From: Saprospiraceae bacterium
GTDB lineage: Bacteria > Bacteroidota > Bacteroidia > Chitinophagales > Saprospiraceae
Reading direction: 5' to 3'
DNA: 43,902 nt
Assembly: GCA_013001975.1 (NCBI GenBank)
Contig: JABDKX010000202.1
Location: forward strand, 1-43,902
How positions within the stretch are numbered: the first letter of the stretch is position 1; every line of letters begins with the position of its first letter. The position numbers and the translations under genes were made by a program. The notes beneath the pieces were generated by a model. The model saw nothing but the letters and a program-made list of their open reading frames with translations. It was not told the DNA's origin and did not search any database. Positions 16,485-26,300 of the stretch are shown piece after piece.

Positions 16485-17111
16485 ATGAAAAAGTTATTGA
16501 TTATTTCTAGTCTTGTTTTAATATCTAAATTCAGCATTTGTCAAGATAGTCTAAATAAACCTATTTTTTTGACAGGTCATTACTACTTAGGCTTTAACGG
16601 TCCAAGTTTTGGAAATCAAGAAATTAATGAGACGTATTACACGCAAACAGGTCAGTTAGGCTTACTTATTAAAAGCAAAAAGGTACACCATGAATATTTC
16701 ATCAGTTATGCTTATTCAAGTGAATTTGAATTTGCTCCATTTGTGTACTCAGACACTAGAAAAACATTTTCCTTAGGTTATAACTTTTTAATAACGAAAA
16801 ATAATCCTAAAAAAGGAACCAATCATAGTTGGGTTGGAGGTTTTGAAATCCAAAGACACAAAATGATAATTGACGATAGCTATCTTGAGTTTTATCAGCC
16901 TAGAATTGGTGCACTTGGAGCAAGGGAAATCAAAAATATTAGAGAAGTAAAAGGCAATGGATTAAAATTCAATATAGGGTATATTTTCAGGTTTAAAATT
17001 CAAGATGAGCAGGGTATTTATTTGAAATTCAATTATGAGTTAGGTGCAATAAATGCTTTCACTGGATTTCATATTGGTATTGGTTGTGATCTGGTTAAAT
17101 TAAATAAATAG
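16485..17111 (+). CDS. Exported protein, probable outer-membrane barrel
   Basis: Unrecognised protein of 208 residues. The ATG at 16485 begins a good signal peptide (MKKLLIISSLVLISKFSICQ); an in-frame ATG at 16440 would add a polar, unlikely extension that overlaps the promoter. The mature part consists of Gly/aromatic-rich amphipathic strands (GHYYLGFNGPSFG, GQLGLLIKSKKVHHEYFISYAYS, FSLGYNFLITK, WVGGFEIQRHKM, GLKFNIGYIFRFKI, IYLKFNYELGAINAFTGFHIGIGCDLVKL), the pattern of an 8- to 10-stranded barrel. It is divergent from the Crp/Fnr gene and shares its palindromic operator, so it is a likely regulatory target. A strong inverted repeat follows the gene. Confidence 0.75.
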   Translation: MKKLLIISSLVLISKFSICQDSLNKPIFLTGHYYLGFNGPSFGNQEINETYYTQTGQLGLLIKSKKVHHEYFISYAYSSEFEFAPFVYSDTRKTFSLGYNFLITKNNPKKGTNHSWVGGFEIQRHKMIIDDSYLEFYQPRIGALGAREIKNIREVKGNGLKFNIGYIFRFKIQDEQGIYLKFNYELGAINAFTGFHIGIGCDLVKLNK

Positions 17112-17153
17112 AAGACGTTAAATTCTCTACTTTAAGTTTGATAATTCCCCTCT

Positions 17154-17187
17154 AAAAGCAATCAATACGTCTTTGTTGATTGCTTTT
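17154..17187 (+). terminator. Factor-independent terminator after 16485-17111
   Basis: AAAAGCAATCAA (17154-17165) pairs perfectly with TTGATTGCTTTT (17176-17187) around a 10-base loop. It lies 42 bases after the stop codon and ends in four T residues that are part of the stem, so termination may be modest. Confidence 0.65.
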
Positions 17188-17278
17188 AACAATTTTAAGC
17201 CAATATATGGCTGCCTCAACCCCATACATTCAACAAAATACACTAAATTGTAGCTTTAAATAATGAAAAAAAAATTAC

Positions 17279-17782
17279 ATGAATTTATATAAATGCATTT
17301 TTTGCTTTATGATTGTTTGTCTTTTTGCTTGTGATAATAAGCCAAATAGACCTGATGCTATATTAGACGAAACGTATGAACCAGCACCAATTCAGCCTGC
17401 TACAACGACTACTTCAACAACAACACCACCGCCTCCAGGTACTCCTGAGCCTGCACAAAATGCAGATGGTGTTTGGCATTACACTTGCCCTAATGGTTGT
17501 GAAGGTGGTGGTGGATCAGCTGCTCCATGTAGTGTATGTGGTGCAACTTTAGCTCATAATACCCTTTACCATAATAATGCAAATGCTGCAACAACACCAG
17601 CAAACCCAACAACACCTACCCCAATTACACCCCCAACGCCTCCGACACCTGAGCCAGCTCAGAATGCTGCTGGCGTGTGGCACTATACATGTGGAAATGG
17701 ATGTGCTGGCGGAGCTGGATCAGCTGTTGCTTGTGCAACATGTGGAGGAACTTTGGCACACAATCCTGCATATCACCAATAA
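17279..17782 (+). CDS. Lipoprotein with two tandem Cys/His metal-binding-like modules
   Basis: Lipoprotein of 167 residues, lipobox CLFAC (Cys18). Two near-identical modules of about 43 residues start at about 56 and 124, each PEPAQNAxGVWHYTC, then xNGCxGGxGSA, then CxxCGxTLAHNxxYH. Each holds four Cys (70, 74, 84, 87; 138, 142, 152, 155) plus conserved His (67/93/98; 135/161/166), a compact zinc-ribbon or rubredoxin-like layout. They are joined and preceded by Pro/Thr-rich linkers (about 36-55 and 103-126). Probably faces the periplasm or surface, where metal binding or redox buffering could occur. I do not recognise a named family. The repeat distance (68 residues, 204 bases) and close nucleotide match suggest internal duplication. 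A terminator follows. Confidence 0.8.
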   Translation: MNLYKCIFCFMIVCLFACDNKPNRPDAILDETYEPAPIQPATTTTSTTTPPPPGTPEPAQNADGVWHYTCPNGCEGGGGSAAPCSVCGATLAHNTLYHNNANAATTPANPTTPTPITPPTPPTPEPAQNAAGVWHYTCGNGCAGGAGSAVACATCGGTLAHNPAYHQ

Positions 17783-17824
17783 ATGATTTTTAGACATTAA
17801 ATTCAGTAAGATCTGAAAATTTAG

Positions 17825-17858
17825 AAAGCACCTATCCACGTGATTAGGTGCTTTTTTT
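17825..17858 (+). terminator. Factor-independent terminator after the Cys/His lipoprotein gene
   Basis: AAAGCACCTA (17825-17834) pairs perfectly with TAGGTGCTTT (17845-17854) around a 10-base loop, followed by more T residues to 17858. It lies about 40 bases after the stop codon and before the TonB receptor gene. Confidence 0.88.
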
Positions 17859-17922
17859 ATTCCTTTCATCGAATATAGCTTCTGGGTTATCTAGATTTAA
17901 AAAATTAATATAACAATCTAAT

Positions 17923-17930
17923 TAGTTTTG
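17923..17930 (+). promoter_or_regulatory. Candidate -7 element for the TonB-dependent receptor gene
   Basis: TAGTTTTG matches the Bacteroidota -7 consensus TAnnTTTG exactly, 62 bases before the ATG at 17993 and just after the preceding terminator. No convincing -33 TTG is spaced correctly. It argues against a GTG start at 17930, which would lie inside the element. Confidence 0.33.
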
Positions 17931-17992
17931 TGTTATTAAAGGATAGCCACTTAAAATGGCTTAAATCAAATTACCAGATATTACCATTTACT

Positions 17993-20365
17993 ATGAATTA
18001 TAGACTTAATCTTTCTATATTTTTTACCTTAATTGGCTTCTCATTATTAGCTCAAAATGAAGTTACAATTAATGGATATATAAAGGATGCTAGAAACGGA
18101 GAAACGCTCATTGGAGCAACATGTCTGATTGTCGACCTCAATGTAGGAGCAACAAGTAACGAATATGGATTTTATTCAGTCACTGTACCTCCTGGAACTT
18201 ATGATATCGAATTTTCCTATCTCGGTTTTCAAACTATTCAAAAAAGATTTGACCTGCAAACAGATCAAAAATTTGATATAGAATTATCAGAAGAAGCTGC
18301 CAAGCTAGAAGAAGTTGTTATTACTGCCGAACAAGAAGATAGAAATGTTACCGAAGTTGAAATGAGTACCAACAAATTGGATGTTGCAACAATTAAGAAA
18401 ATGCCTACTTTACTAGGTGAAGTTGAAATTATCAGAAGTCTCCAACTGCTTCCTGGGGTCAGTACAGTTGGTGAAGGTGCAAGTGGATTTAATGTCAGAG
18501 GAGGCAGTATTGATCAAAACTTGGTCTTACTTGATGAAGCGCCCGTTTTCAATTCTTCTCATTTATTTGGTTTTTTCTCTGTTTTCAATCCAGATGCTGT
18601 TAAAGATGTCAAACTCTACAAAGGTGGCATTCCCTCCAGATTTGGAGGAAGATTGTCATCAATATTAGATGTTAGAATGAAAGAAGGAAATAATAAAAAC
18701 CTAACCTTGAACGGAGGTATAGGTTTTATTTTTTCAAGATTATCTATAGAAGCACCTATAGTTAAAAATAAATCTTCATTTATTGTAGCTGCCAGGCGAT
18801 CTTATATAGATATTTTAGCAAAACCCTTCCTTGATGAATCAACATCAGATTCAGGTTTGAACTTTTATGATTTGACTTTAAAAACCAATTATAATATCAG
18901 TGAAAAAGACAGGTTGTTTTTGTCTGGATATTTGGGAAGAGACAACTTTGTCTTTGGCGAACAAGCTGGATTTAATTGGGGAAATGCAACTGGTACGCTT
19001 CGGTGGAATCATTTATTTAGTGAAAAACTATTTTCTAACCTAACATTTTATTACAGTGATTATGATTACAGTATAAATTTTGGAGACGAGGTAAACAATA
19101 AATTTGATTGGAATGCCAGTGTTGTAAATTATAGTCTGAAACCTGAATTTAATCTGTTTTTAAATCCTCAAAACCTTATTCGGTTTGGTGCTCAAGCCAT
19201 CGCTTACAAATTTGAACCAGGTAATGCCGTGGGTGTCAGTGAAGGTGAGACGAATGATTTTAGTCTTGATAATCAATATGCTATCGAATCTTCTCTTTTT
19301 ATTGAAAATGAACAAGACCTTAGTGATAACATAAAAGTAAATTATGGCTTAAGATGGTCTCACTTCAATTACACAGGAAAAGGATTTGCTAAAACTTTTG
19401 GAGAATCTGAACCTGGTGAACGCAGAGAGATTGTCAGCCAAGAATACTTTGACCAATGGGAGTCAATACAGACTTACAATAATTTCGAACCAAGGTTTTC
19501 GATTAAATACCAACTGTCTCCATCAAGTTCAGTTAAAGCCAGTTATAATAGAATGTCACAGTATATTCAATTGATTTCTAACACGACAGCTTCCACGCCT
19601 GTTGATGTTTGGACGCCTGCAACGAATAACATCAAACCGCAATTAGCTGATCAGATTGCTTTGGGTTATTTTAAAAACTTATCAGATAATACATATGAAT
19701 TTTCTTTTGAGACTTACTACAAGAAAATGCAGAATATTGTTGATTATATAAATGCTGCTGATTTGATATTGAACCCATACATCGAAGGTGATTTATTAGA
19801 AGGTGACGGTCGCGCATATGGTTTAGAGTTATTATTAAAGAAAAACAAGGGCAATTTTACTGGATGGATGAGTTATACTTTAGCAAGGTCTGAAAGAAAA
19901 ATAAATGGCATAAATAATAACGAATGGTATCCTTCGAGATTCGATCAGACACATAATTTTTCATTCACAGGCTTTTATGAATTGTCAAAACGATGGAGTT
20001 TGAGTTCTACTTTTACTGTTATTTCTGGAACTCCAATTACATTTCCAACTTCAAGAATTGAACAACAAGGCTATGTGATTCCACATAATGGCAACGTGGA
20101 TAGAAATAATGTTAGAATACCAGTTTACCACAGATTAGATATTGGCGCTACATTAAAAGGCAAACAAAAGCCGGGCAAGAAGTGGTATGGAGAATGGGTA
20201 TTTTCAATTTATAATGTTTACAATAGAAGAAACCCTTTTGCAATATACTTTAGGCCAGAAGAATCTCGTCCTAGTCCAATTAACCCAACGACAACTGAGG
20301 CTATTAAACTATCAGTTATTGGAAATTTTATTCCATCAGTTTCTTATAATTTTAAATTTAACTAA
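17993..20365 (+). CDS. TonB-dependent receptor with carboxypeptidase-regulatory-like N-domain
   Basis: Outer-membrane TonB-gated transporter of 790 residues from the ATG at 17993, where the signal peptide MNYRLNLSIFFTLIGFSLLAQ begins. Next comes a CarboxypepD_reg-like domain (about 24-105: ING YIKDARNGETLIGATCLI... GVYSVTVPPGTYDIEFSYLGF type), then a plug (about 120-235: GASGFNVRGGSIDQNLVLLDEAPVFNSSHLFGFFSVFNPDAVKDVKLYKGG) and a barrel ending in Phe-Lys-Phe-Asn. It lacks a T9SS domain. The DUF4249 lipoprotein gene follows after 2 bases, the usual pairing for this receptor subclass. Cargo is unknown, and no adjacent sigma/anti-sigma pair or carbohydrate-degrading genes point to a substrate. 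Confidence 0.93.
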   Translation: MNYRLNLSIFFTLIGFSLLAQNEVTINGYIKDARNGETLIGATCLIVDLNVGATSNEYGFYSVTVPPGTYDIEFSYLGFQTIQKRFDLQTDQKFDIELSEEAAKLEEVVITAEQEDRNVTEVEMSTNKLDVATIKKMPTLLGEVEIIRSLQLLPGVSTVGEGASGFNVRGGSIDQNLVLLDEAPVFNSSHLFGFFSVFNPDAVKDVKLYKGGIPSRFGGRLSSILDVRMKEGNNKNLTLNGGIGFIFSRLSIEAPIVKNKSSFIVAARRSYIDILAKPFLDESTSDSGLNFYDLTLKTNYNISEKDRLFLSGYLGRDNFVFGEQAGFNWGNATGTLRWNHLFSEKLFSNLTFYYSDYDYSINFGDEVNNKFDWNASVVNYSLKPEFNLFLNPQNLIRFGAQAIAYKFEPGNAVGVSEGETNDFSLDNQYAIESSLFIENEQDLSDNIKVNYGLRWSHFNYTGKGFAKTFGESEPGERREIVSQEYFDQWESIQTYNNFEPRFSIKYQLSPSSSVKASYNRMSQYIQLISNTTASTPVDVWTPATNNIKPQLADQIALGYFKNLSDNTYEFSFETYYKKMQNIVDYINAADLILNPYIEGDLLEGDGRAYGLELLLKKNKGNFTGWMSYTLARSERKINGINNNEWYPSRFDQTHNFSFTGFYELSKRWSLSSTFTVISGTPITFPTSRIEQQGYVIPHNGNVDRNNVRIPVYHRLDIGATLKGKQKPGKKWYGEWVFSIYNVYNRRNPFAIYFRPEESRPSPINPTTTEAIKLSVIGNFIPSVSYNFKFN

Positions 20366-20367
20366 GT

Positions 20368-21255
20368 ATGAAAAACTTATCTTTTTTAATAATAATTCTA
20401 TTAGCGCTCAATGCTTGTGAAGATCCTATTGATGTAGAGCTACAAGAATCAGAAACACAGATAGTTGTTGATGCATGGTTAACAAATACACCAGGGCAAC
20501 AACAAATCAGGCTAACCAAATCACAACCTTATTTCAATAATACTTTTGCTGAAGGTATAACAAATGCTAATGTCATCGTTACAAATGTTACCAGTGGTGA
20601 TGTTTATAATTTCCAAGAATCTGAAAATGGAAATTATTTATATACGCTGAATCCAAATCAAGTACTTGGAGAAGTGAATGATGAATTTGAATTAAATATT
20701 GAAACTAATGGAGAACGTCTTTCGGCAACAAGCAAATTAAATGATGTCCCTCCAGTTGATTCCATCGATCAAGAGTTTAGAGATGATGAAGTATTTCTCG
20801 ATGACGGAATCTATTGTCAATTCTTTGCAAGAGACCTAGCTGGCTTGGGTGATACCTACTGGATAAAAACGTTCAAAAACGGCGAGTATTTAAATAGAGC
20901 AGGTGAAATCAATATTGCATATGATGCATCATTTGATTCAGGAGGGGAAGTTGATAACTTGGTATTCATACCGCCCATCCGAGAAGCTGTTAATCCGTTG
21001 GATGATGACAGCATTCCAATTGCATGGGAACCAGGAGAAACTATTAGGGTTGAAATTCATTCAATTACAAATGAGGCATTTGGTTTTCTTGAAATTACCA
21101 GAGATCAATTGTTGAATAGTCAAAGTGGTATATTTGCTGCACCTTTATCTAATACCAAAGGAAATATTGTTAACGAATCAAGTGACACTGAAGTATTAGG
21201 TATTTTTAATGTAGCAGGAGTTTCTGTACGAGAAGAAGTTATTAGAGAGCCTTAA
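20368..21255 (+). CDS. DUF4249 lipoprotein, partner of the TonB receptor
   Basis: Lipoprotein of 295 residues with lipobox LNAC at residue 17 (MKNLSFLIIILLALNAC). The beginning of the mature part (EDPIDVELQESETQIVVDAWLTNTPGQQQIRLTKSQPYFNN) is characteristic of DUF4249: an Ig-like beta-sandwich with the phrase 'VVDAWLTN.P....IRL..T..Y', then later NANVIVTN and SDTEVLGIFNVAGV. Proteins of this family are encoded directly after TonB-dependent receptors and probably bind substrate at the cell surface alongside them. The 2-base spacing from the receptor stop implies coupled translation. It converges on the SET-domain gene with only 2 bases between their stops. Confidence 0.9.
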   Translation: MKNLSFLIIILLALNACEDPIDVELQESETQIVVDAWLTNTPGQQQIRLTKSQPYFNNTFAEGITNANVIVTNVTSGDVYNFQESENGNYLYTLNPNQVLGEVNDEFELNIETNGERLSATSKLNDVPPVDSIDQEFRDDEVFLDDGIYCQFFARDLAGLGDTYWIKTFKNGEYLNRAGEINIAYDASFDSGGEVDNLVFIPPIREAVNPLDDDSIPIAWEPGETIRVEIHSITNEAFGFLEITRDQLLNSQSGIFAAPLSNTKGNIVNESSDTEVLGIFNVAGVSVREEVIREP

Positions 21256-21257
21256 TA

Positions 21258-21653
21258 CTATTCTGGTTCGAACCACAATCGATTACCTTCCTCTTTGAGT
21301 CCTTTGTAATCCACCGTTATTTCTTCTCCAGCTGTTATTGGTTTTATTGCAATAAACCTTATGAGGTTATGTTCAATATCTAATTCAAATTCTGCATTGT
21401 TATTGTCCGAGTGATTATATAATGATCCATAACCTAAAGCGATTGCAGATGTTCCTTTTTCTATATCCCATAGAAAATAGTAGTCATGAAGATGCGTCTG
21501 ATGAATCTGTTTAGTATCTTCTTCATTTAAAATAATTACTGGACACAATTCGATAGTACTTTCAGGAGAAATTAATTCTGAAGTAAAGACACCTCTGCCT
21601 CTGATCTCATCTTCACTTAAATATAGAAAAGGCAATTGTGTACTTAACGGCAT
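21258..21653 (-). CDS. SET domain-containing protein
   Basis: Small, stand-alone SET domain of 131 residues, a fold that transfers methyl groups from SAM to protein lysines. Visible motifs: GRGVFTSELISPESTIELCPVIIL (SET-N), the pseudoknot portions LYNHSDNNNAEFELD (N-H-S/C motif) and ITAGEEITVDYKGL (GEEIxxxY catalytic Tyr). There is no pre- or post-SET Cys cluster. Bacterial proteins of this size are common in the Bacteroidota, but substrates are largely unknown. It is a single-gene unit, converging on the DUF4249 gene and divergent from the GNAT gene across a 91-base gap. Confidence 0.87.
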   Translation of the reverse strand: MPLSTQLPFLYLSEDEIRGRGVFTSELISPESTIELCPVIILNEEDTKQIHQTHLHDYYFLWDIEKGTSAIALGYGSLYNHSDNNNAEFELDIEHNLIRFIAIKPITAGEEITVDYKGLKEEGNRLWFEPE

Positions 21654-21744
21654 CTTATTGATAAAAGGTTGATAAAAACATTCTATTTACCAAGATAACT
21701 TTTATTTTTAATCTGACTTAATTAAAAGGTTAATACCTGTTTGG

Positions 21745-22260
21745 ATGAGTGATTTAACTTTCAAAGTGAGAAAGGCTACCGTTGAGGATGCAGAAGCGAT
21801 CCTTAAACATGTAAAAACTGTTGGTGACGAAACAGAATTTTTAACGTTCTCATCAGAAGATTTTAAAAAAACACTTGAACAAGAAAAACAAATTATTCTC
21901 GCTCACAATACTTCACCCAACCAATTATTTTTTATTGCTGAACACAATGGATCAATCATTGGTGTTTCAAATCTAATGGCAAGTCAAAAACCTAGGTTAA
22001 GGCATATTGGAGAGTTTGGTATTTCAGTGCTAAAATCTTATTGGGGAAAAGGCGTTGGAACAGCCATGATTAAATTTATGATATCTTGGGCTAAGGAAGG
22101 CGGGATTATAACCAAAATAAATTTGATCGTCCAAAAAAATAATTTTGGTGCAGTCGCTTTGTATCTAAAATTAGGATTTGAAAAAGAAGGAGACTTAAGA
22201 AGAGCTTTAAAAATAAATGGTAAATACTACGATGCTTATTATATGGGCATGTTATTATAA
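21745..22260 (+). CDS. GNAT family N-acetyltransferase
   Basis: Cytoplasmic acetyltransferase of 171 residues with the four GNAT motifs in order: N-terminal VRKATVEDAEAILKHV, beta4 HIGEFGISVLKSYWGKGVGTAMIKFMI (the WGKGVGT pyrophosphate loop that binds acetyl-CoA), and LIVQKNNFGAVALYLKLGFEKEGDLRR near the C-terminus. The ending resembles RimJ/RimL- or YhhY-like proteins acting on amino groups of small molecules or proteins. It begins a rightward run with the DUF4287/DUF5655 gene (10 bases downstream). The specific acceptor is not predictable. Confidence 0.88.
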   Translation: MSDLTFKVRKATVEDAEAILKHVKTVGDETEFLTFSSEDFKKTLEQEKQIILAHNTSPNQLFFIAEHNGSIIGVSNLMASQKPRLRHIGEFGISVLKSYWGKGVGTAMIKFMISWAKEGGIITKINLIVQKNNFGAVALYLKLGFEKEGDLRRALKINGKYYDAYYMGMLL

Positions 22261-22270
22261 AATTGAATTT

Positions 22271-22801
22271 ATGGAAAAAGGACTTTTAGAAAAAACAGGG
22301 AAACCTTTATCTCACTGGTTAAAAATTGTAAAGGATTCAAAAATTGAAAAACACAAAGCAATAATTGATTTCCTAAAATCGGAACATGGATTTACTTATG
22401 GCTTTGCAAATTTTGTAGCTCATAAGAAAAAGGAAAGCGATTCTGGACCAACAGATGATAATGACCTGATTACAAACCAATACAAAGGGAAAGAGGATTT
22501 GTTTGAAATATATGAAAAGTTAAACAAGACCATTACAAAGTTTGGTACAGATGTAACGGTTACACCTAAAAAAGGAAGTGTGAGTTATATCAGAAAACGC
22601 CAATTTGCTTTGGTCAAACCAGCCACGAAAACAAGAATTGATTTGGGATTAAAATTAAAAGATGTCCCTAATGAAGGTGTGCTTGAAAGCTCAGGACCAT
22701 TTGGGTCAATGTGTACACATAGAATCCAAATTAAAAGCAAGACCGATGTAACAAAAGACGTCATAGACTGGATAAAGATGGCATATGAAAAATCTGTTTA
22801 A
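22271..22801 (+). CDS. DUF4287 / DUF5655 domain protein
   Basis: Cytoplasmic protein of 176 residues from the ATG at 22271; an in-frame ATG at 22217 lies inside the GNAT gene and is rejected. The N-terminal third (LEKTGKPLSHWLKIVKDSKIEKHKAIIDFLKSEHGFTYGFANFVAH) matches DUF4287, a small helical domain. The C-terminal two-thirds (YEKLNKTITKFGTDVTVTPKKGSVSYIRKRQFALVKPATKTRIDLGLKLKDVP) matches DUF5655, which is often C-terminal to predicted nuclease or transport-related domains. The combination is common in Bacteroidota and Actinobacteria; its role is unknown. Confidence 0.85.
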   Translation: MEKGLLEKTGKPLSHWLKIVKDSKIEKHKAIIDFLKSEHGFTYGFANFVAHKKKESDSGPTDDNDLITNQYKGKEDLFEIYEKLNKTITKFGTDVTVTPKKGSVSYIRKRQFALVKPATKTRIDLGLKLKDVPNEGVLESSGPFGSMCTHRIQIKSKTDVTKDVIDWIKMAYEKSV

Positions 22802-22816
22802 ATAAAACAATTAATT

Positions 22817-23362
22817 ATGAATGCTATTGTGAATGCTAAACATTGGCAACTATTTTTAATAATTATAGTTTTGCCAATTGCGATTTTAATTCCCCAGATA
22901 TCAAAGACAATAGCACATTTGGAAACCAAAGGTGATGCTCAAGTTGTAGAGACAATAATGCATATAAAATATATGCCATTGATTTGGTCTTTAATCGGCA
23001 TTCTTTTTCTTCTTTGGCTATATTCAATTATGAATGCTGTAAGGAAAGAAAACCAACACTTTGAATTTCCGAGCAAGTTCAATTTGGTAGTTTATTATTG
23101 CATTGCCTATTTATGTATTTTGGGAATTATGCTGTTTAACACATTTTCCAAAAAGGAATTCTATCCAGAACTGGTAATTTACATGATAGTACCAACTATC
23201 ATTTATGCCCTATGTTTTATATATATTCTATATAAAACAAGTCGCACATTAGTTGATCAAAAGCATACAACAAATTTTGTATTAACCTTAATTCTTATTT
23301 TATTATATCCCGTGGGCATTTGGCTTTTACAGCCTAAAATCAATAAAATAATAAGTCAATAA
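22817..23362 (+). CDS. Five-helix integral membrane protein of unknown function
   Basis: 181-residue inner-membrane protein with five hydrophobic segments: about 9-27 (WQLFLIIIVLPIAILIP), 53-74 (YMPLIWSLIGILFLLWLYSIM), 87-108 (NLVVYYCIAYLCILGIMLF), 114-136 and 155-175 (TLILILLYPVGIWLLQP). No catalytic motif is apparent. It follows the DUF4287/DUF5655 gene by 15 bases and converges on the fasciclin gene with an 8-base gap between stops. I cannot assign a family; a regulatory or transport accessory role would be a guess. Confidence 0.72.
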   Translation: MNAIVNAKHWQLFLIIIVLPIAILIPQISKTIAHLETKGDAQVVETIMHIKYMPLIWSLIGILFLLWLYSIMNAVRKENQHFEFPSKFNLVVYYCIAYLCILGIMLFNTFSKKEFYPELVIYMIVPTIIYALCFIYILYKTSRTLVDQKHTTNFVLTLILILLYPVGIWLLQPKINKIISQ

Positions 23363-23370
23363 AAAGCCAT

Positions 23371-26300
23371 TTAATGCTTTATAAATGGATGTAGTACCTC
23401 GTGATCATTTATAATTATATAATAAAGCCCACTTTCTAAAGTTGAAACATCAATTTGATTGTTGTTAGTATTGTCTGTAACCTTTTGAATTAACCTTCCT
23501 TTTGCATCATAAATAGAAACTGAAGAGATCAGCTTGTAATATCCAGAGTCTTCAATATTTAAAACATCAGAAACAGGATTCGGGTATATTTTCAATTCTG
23601 CCAAATCTTGATTATCAACTCCAGAAATCAAAGGTTCTAATACGGCATCAATAATATTAACAATACCATTGTCAGCTATTATATCTACAACAAGGAATTT
23701 TGCATTATTAATAAATGTACCATCATTATTTATAGTAATCTTGGATGACTCACCGGTACCCATGATGATAAACAATTGGTCTGATAAATCAGAAGAACCT
23801 ATTAACGTATTGGTTGTATGGTATAGTAATAAATCTCTTAATAAACCAGAAGGATCCGATAATAACTCATTCATGACTTCATCAGACAATGCATTAAAGG
23901 CAGCATCTGTTGGCGCAAACAATGTTATCGGTTCATTAACTCGAAGAGCAAAATCCAATCCTGCTTGAATGAGTAAATCTTCCAGAATGGTATGATCTGG
24001 ACTATTGGCGACAATATCAAATATAGTATTTGAAATAATTATTTCAACTAGAACAGCGTCAATAACATGAACGATTCCATTATCAGTGACAATATCTCTC
24101 ATGATGATTTCAGCGTCATCTAAAAATATCGAATTGCCTGAAGTCGTTACGATTACAGCCTCTCCATTTTGCATCACCAATTGCAATCCATTTAATAAAC
24201 CTGTAGACATAATGTTGTCAGGATAAACATGCTTCAACAATATATTCCGAAGATCACCACTTGGATCCAACAACAATTCATCCCAGAATCCAGCGGGCAG
24301 GTTCTCAATGCTTGCATCTGTTGGTGCAAATAATGTAATGGATTCTTCTTCCATTAAATTAACGGCTAAACCTGCACTGTCTATAGCTTCTTTTAATAAT
24401 GTATGATCTGGGCTGTTAACTAAAAAGTCATAAACAGTCACTCTTTCGACCACTTCTTCAATAATTGCATCTATTTCATGGACAATACCGTTATCTACTT
24501 CTATATCGGTCACCCCCAATTTCGCATTATTAATAAAAATGCCATCAGAAGAAACAGTAAAGGTTACTTCTACACCGTTATCCATTGTGATAACTAATTC
24601 GTTAGTGATATCCGTTGAAAATAACTCAGCGTTATATTTATGGAATTTTAAAAGATCTAGCAAAGCACCATTCGGATCTGCTAATAAATCATTGAGTACA
24701 TCTGCTGGCAAGGCATTGAACGCATCGTTAGTAGGTGCAAAGTATGTAATCCCAACGCCATCGATTAATTCTTGATCTAAACCAGATGAATCTATGGCGT
24801 CTTTCAGAATTGTATGGTCTTCACTTTCTGCTATAAAATCATAAATTGTATTCCTCTCTTCTCTTTTCAAAATTATAGCATCAATAACGTGGACGATTCC
24901 GTTATCAGCAATCACCTCTTCCATGATTACCTTCGCATTATTGACATAAATTGTATCTGATTGAACAGACACTTTTACAATTTCTCCATTCGTCATGTTT
25001 AATTCAACGCCATCTGTTAAATCTGCTCGTCTAATTAAGTTGTCATTTTTATGAATAAGTAAGAGATTCAGTAAATCTCCTTGAGGATTATTTAATAATG
25101 CATCAAGTACAATAGAAGGCAAAGCATCGAAAGCTTCATCAGTAGGAGCAAACATCGTGATTGGATTTTGCTCGGCCAAATCATCATCTAATTCTGCAGC
25201 TATAACTGCACTTTCCAAAGTTTTATGAATACTACTTTGTGCAATGAAATCAAATACCGTTTTCGTTGGTTCGATAGGCGTTATGACAGCATCAATAAAA
25301 TGTACGACTCCGTTACTGGCCGCAAAATTTTCGAAAACAAGTTTGGCATCATTAATAAATATACCATCAGTAGTAACATCTATAAAGGCTTCATTTCCAT
25401 CTTCCATCAATAAGACCAAATCATCAGTTAATTCATTTGACGATAATGAATCTTTATTTATATGATATAAAAGCGTTTCTCTTAATAATCCATCAGGATC
25501 AGCTTCAAGTGCGTTAATTAATCCTAACGGTAAAATACCGAATGCTTCATTCGTTGGTGCAAATACAGTAATGGTTGTATCCTCCCTTAGTTTGGCATCA
25601 AGTGAAGCACTATCGATGTATCCTTTAAATACTGTGTGGTTTTCACTCTCAGAAATTATATCATATACTGTAAAAACTGGTTCTGGGATAAATTCATTAT
25701 CAGTTATGACTGCATCGACGACATGTACAATCCCATTTGCAAGGACAATATCTGATATTATAATTTTTGCATCTCGAATAAAAAATTCATTATTCTCAAT
25801 GGTGACTCTCAAACTATCCAACCCAGAACTAATTAACCAGTCCTTGGTGATAATTTCTGATAAAAGTGTTTCTGCAGACAATGTATGTCTGAATAACAAG
25901 TCGATGATAAAAGAAATATCGGTGTCATTTAAATAATCATCAGGCAGGTTTTCAAAAGCATTATCAGTAGGTGCAAATAACGTAAGGTTTTCCGTTGAAT
26001 CATAGAGTTGTCTGAGGTTAGAGTTGGTAATCAAAGATTCCAAAATATTGAGATCTTGACTTCCTGCCACATAACCATAAATTGTCAGAGGAGGCTCTTC
26101 TAAATCAATAACAGCATCTATAACATGAACGACACCATTGTCAGCAATTAAATTATCAATAATAATAAGTCCTTGGTTGACAAATACACGACCATCAGGT
26201 TCAACAGTAATGACAACTTCTTCACCAAATCTGGTTGTCAAAGTCAGGTTATGCGTCAGATTTGAACTTGGAAAATTTCCATTTATAACGTGATTCTCTA

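Noticed and set aside
17930-17992. GTG start giving a longer TonB receptor
   Set aside because: The GTG lies inside a TAnnTTTG -7 element and the extension is polar; the signal peptide begins at the ATG 17993.
23669-25936. Several plus-strand ORFs of 62-121 codons inside the fasciclin gene
   Set aside because: They recur at the same offset in successive repeats, so they are antisense shadows of the FAS1 coding sequence.
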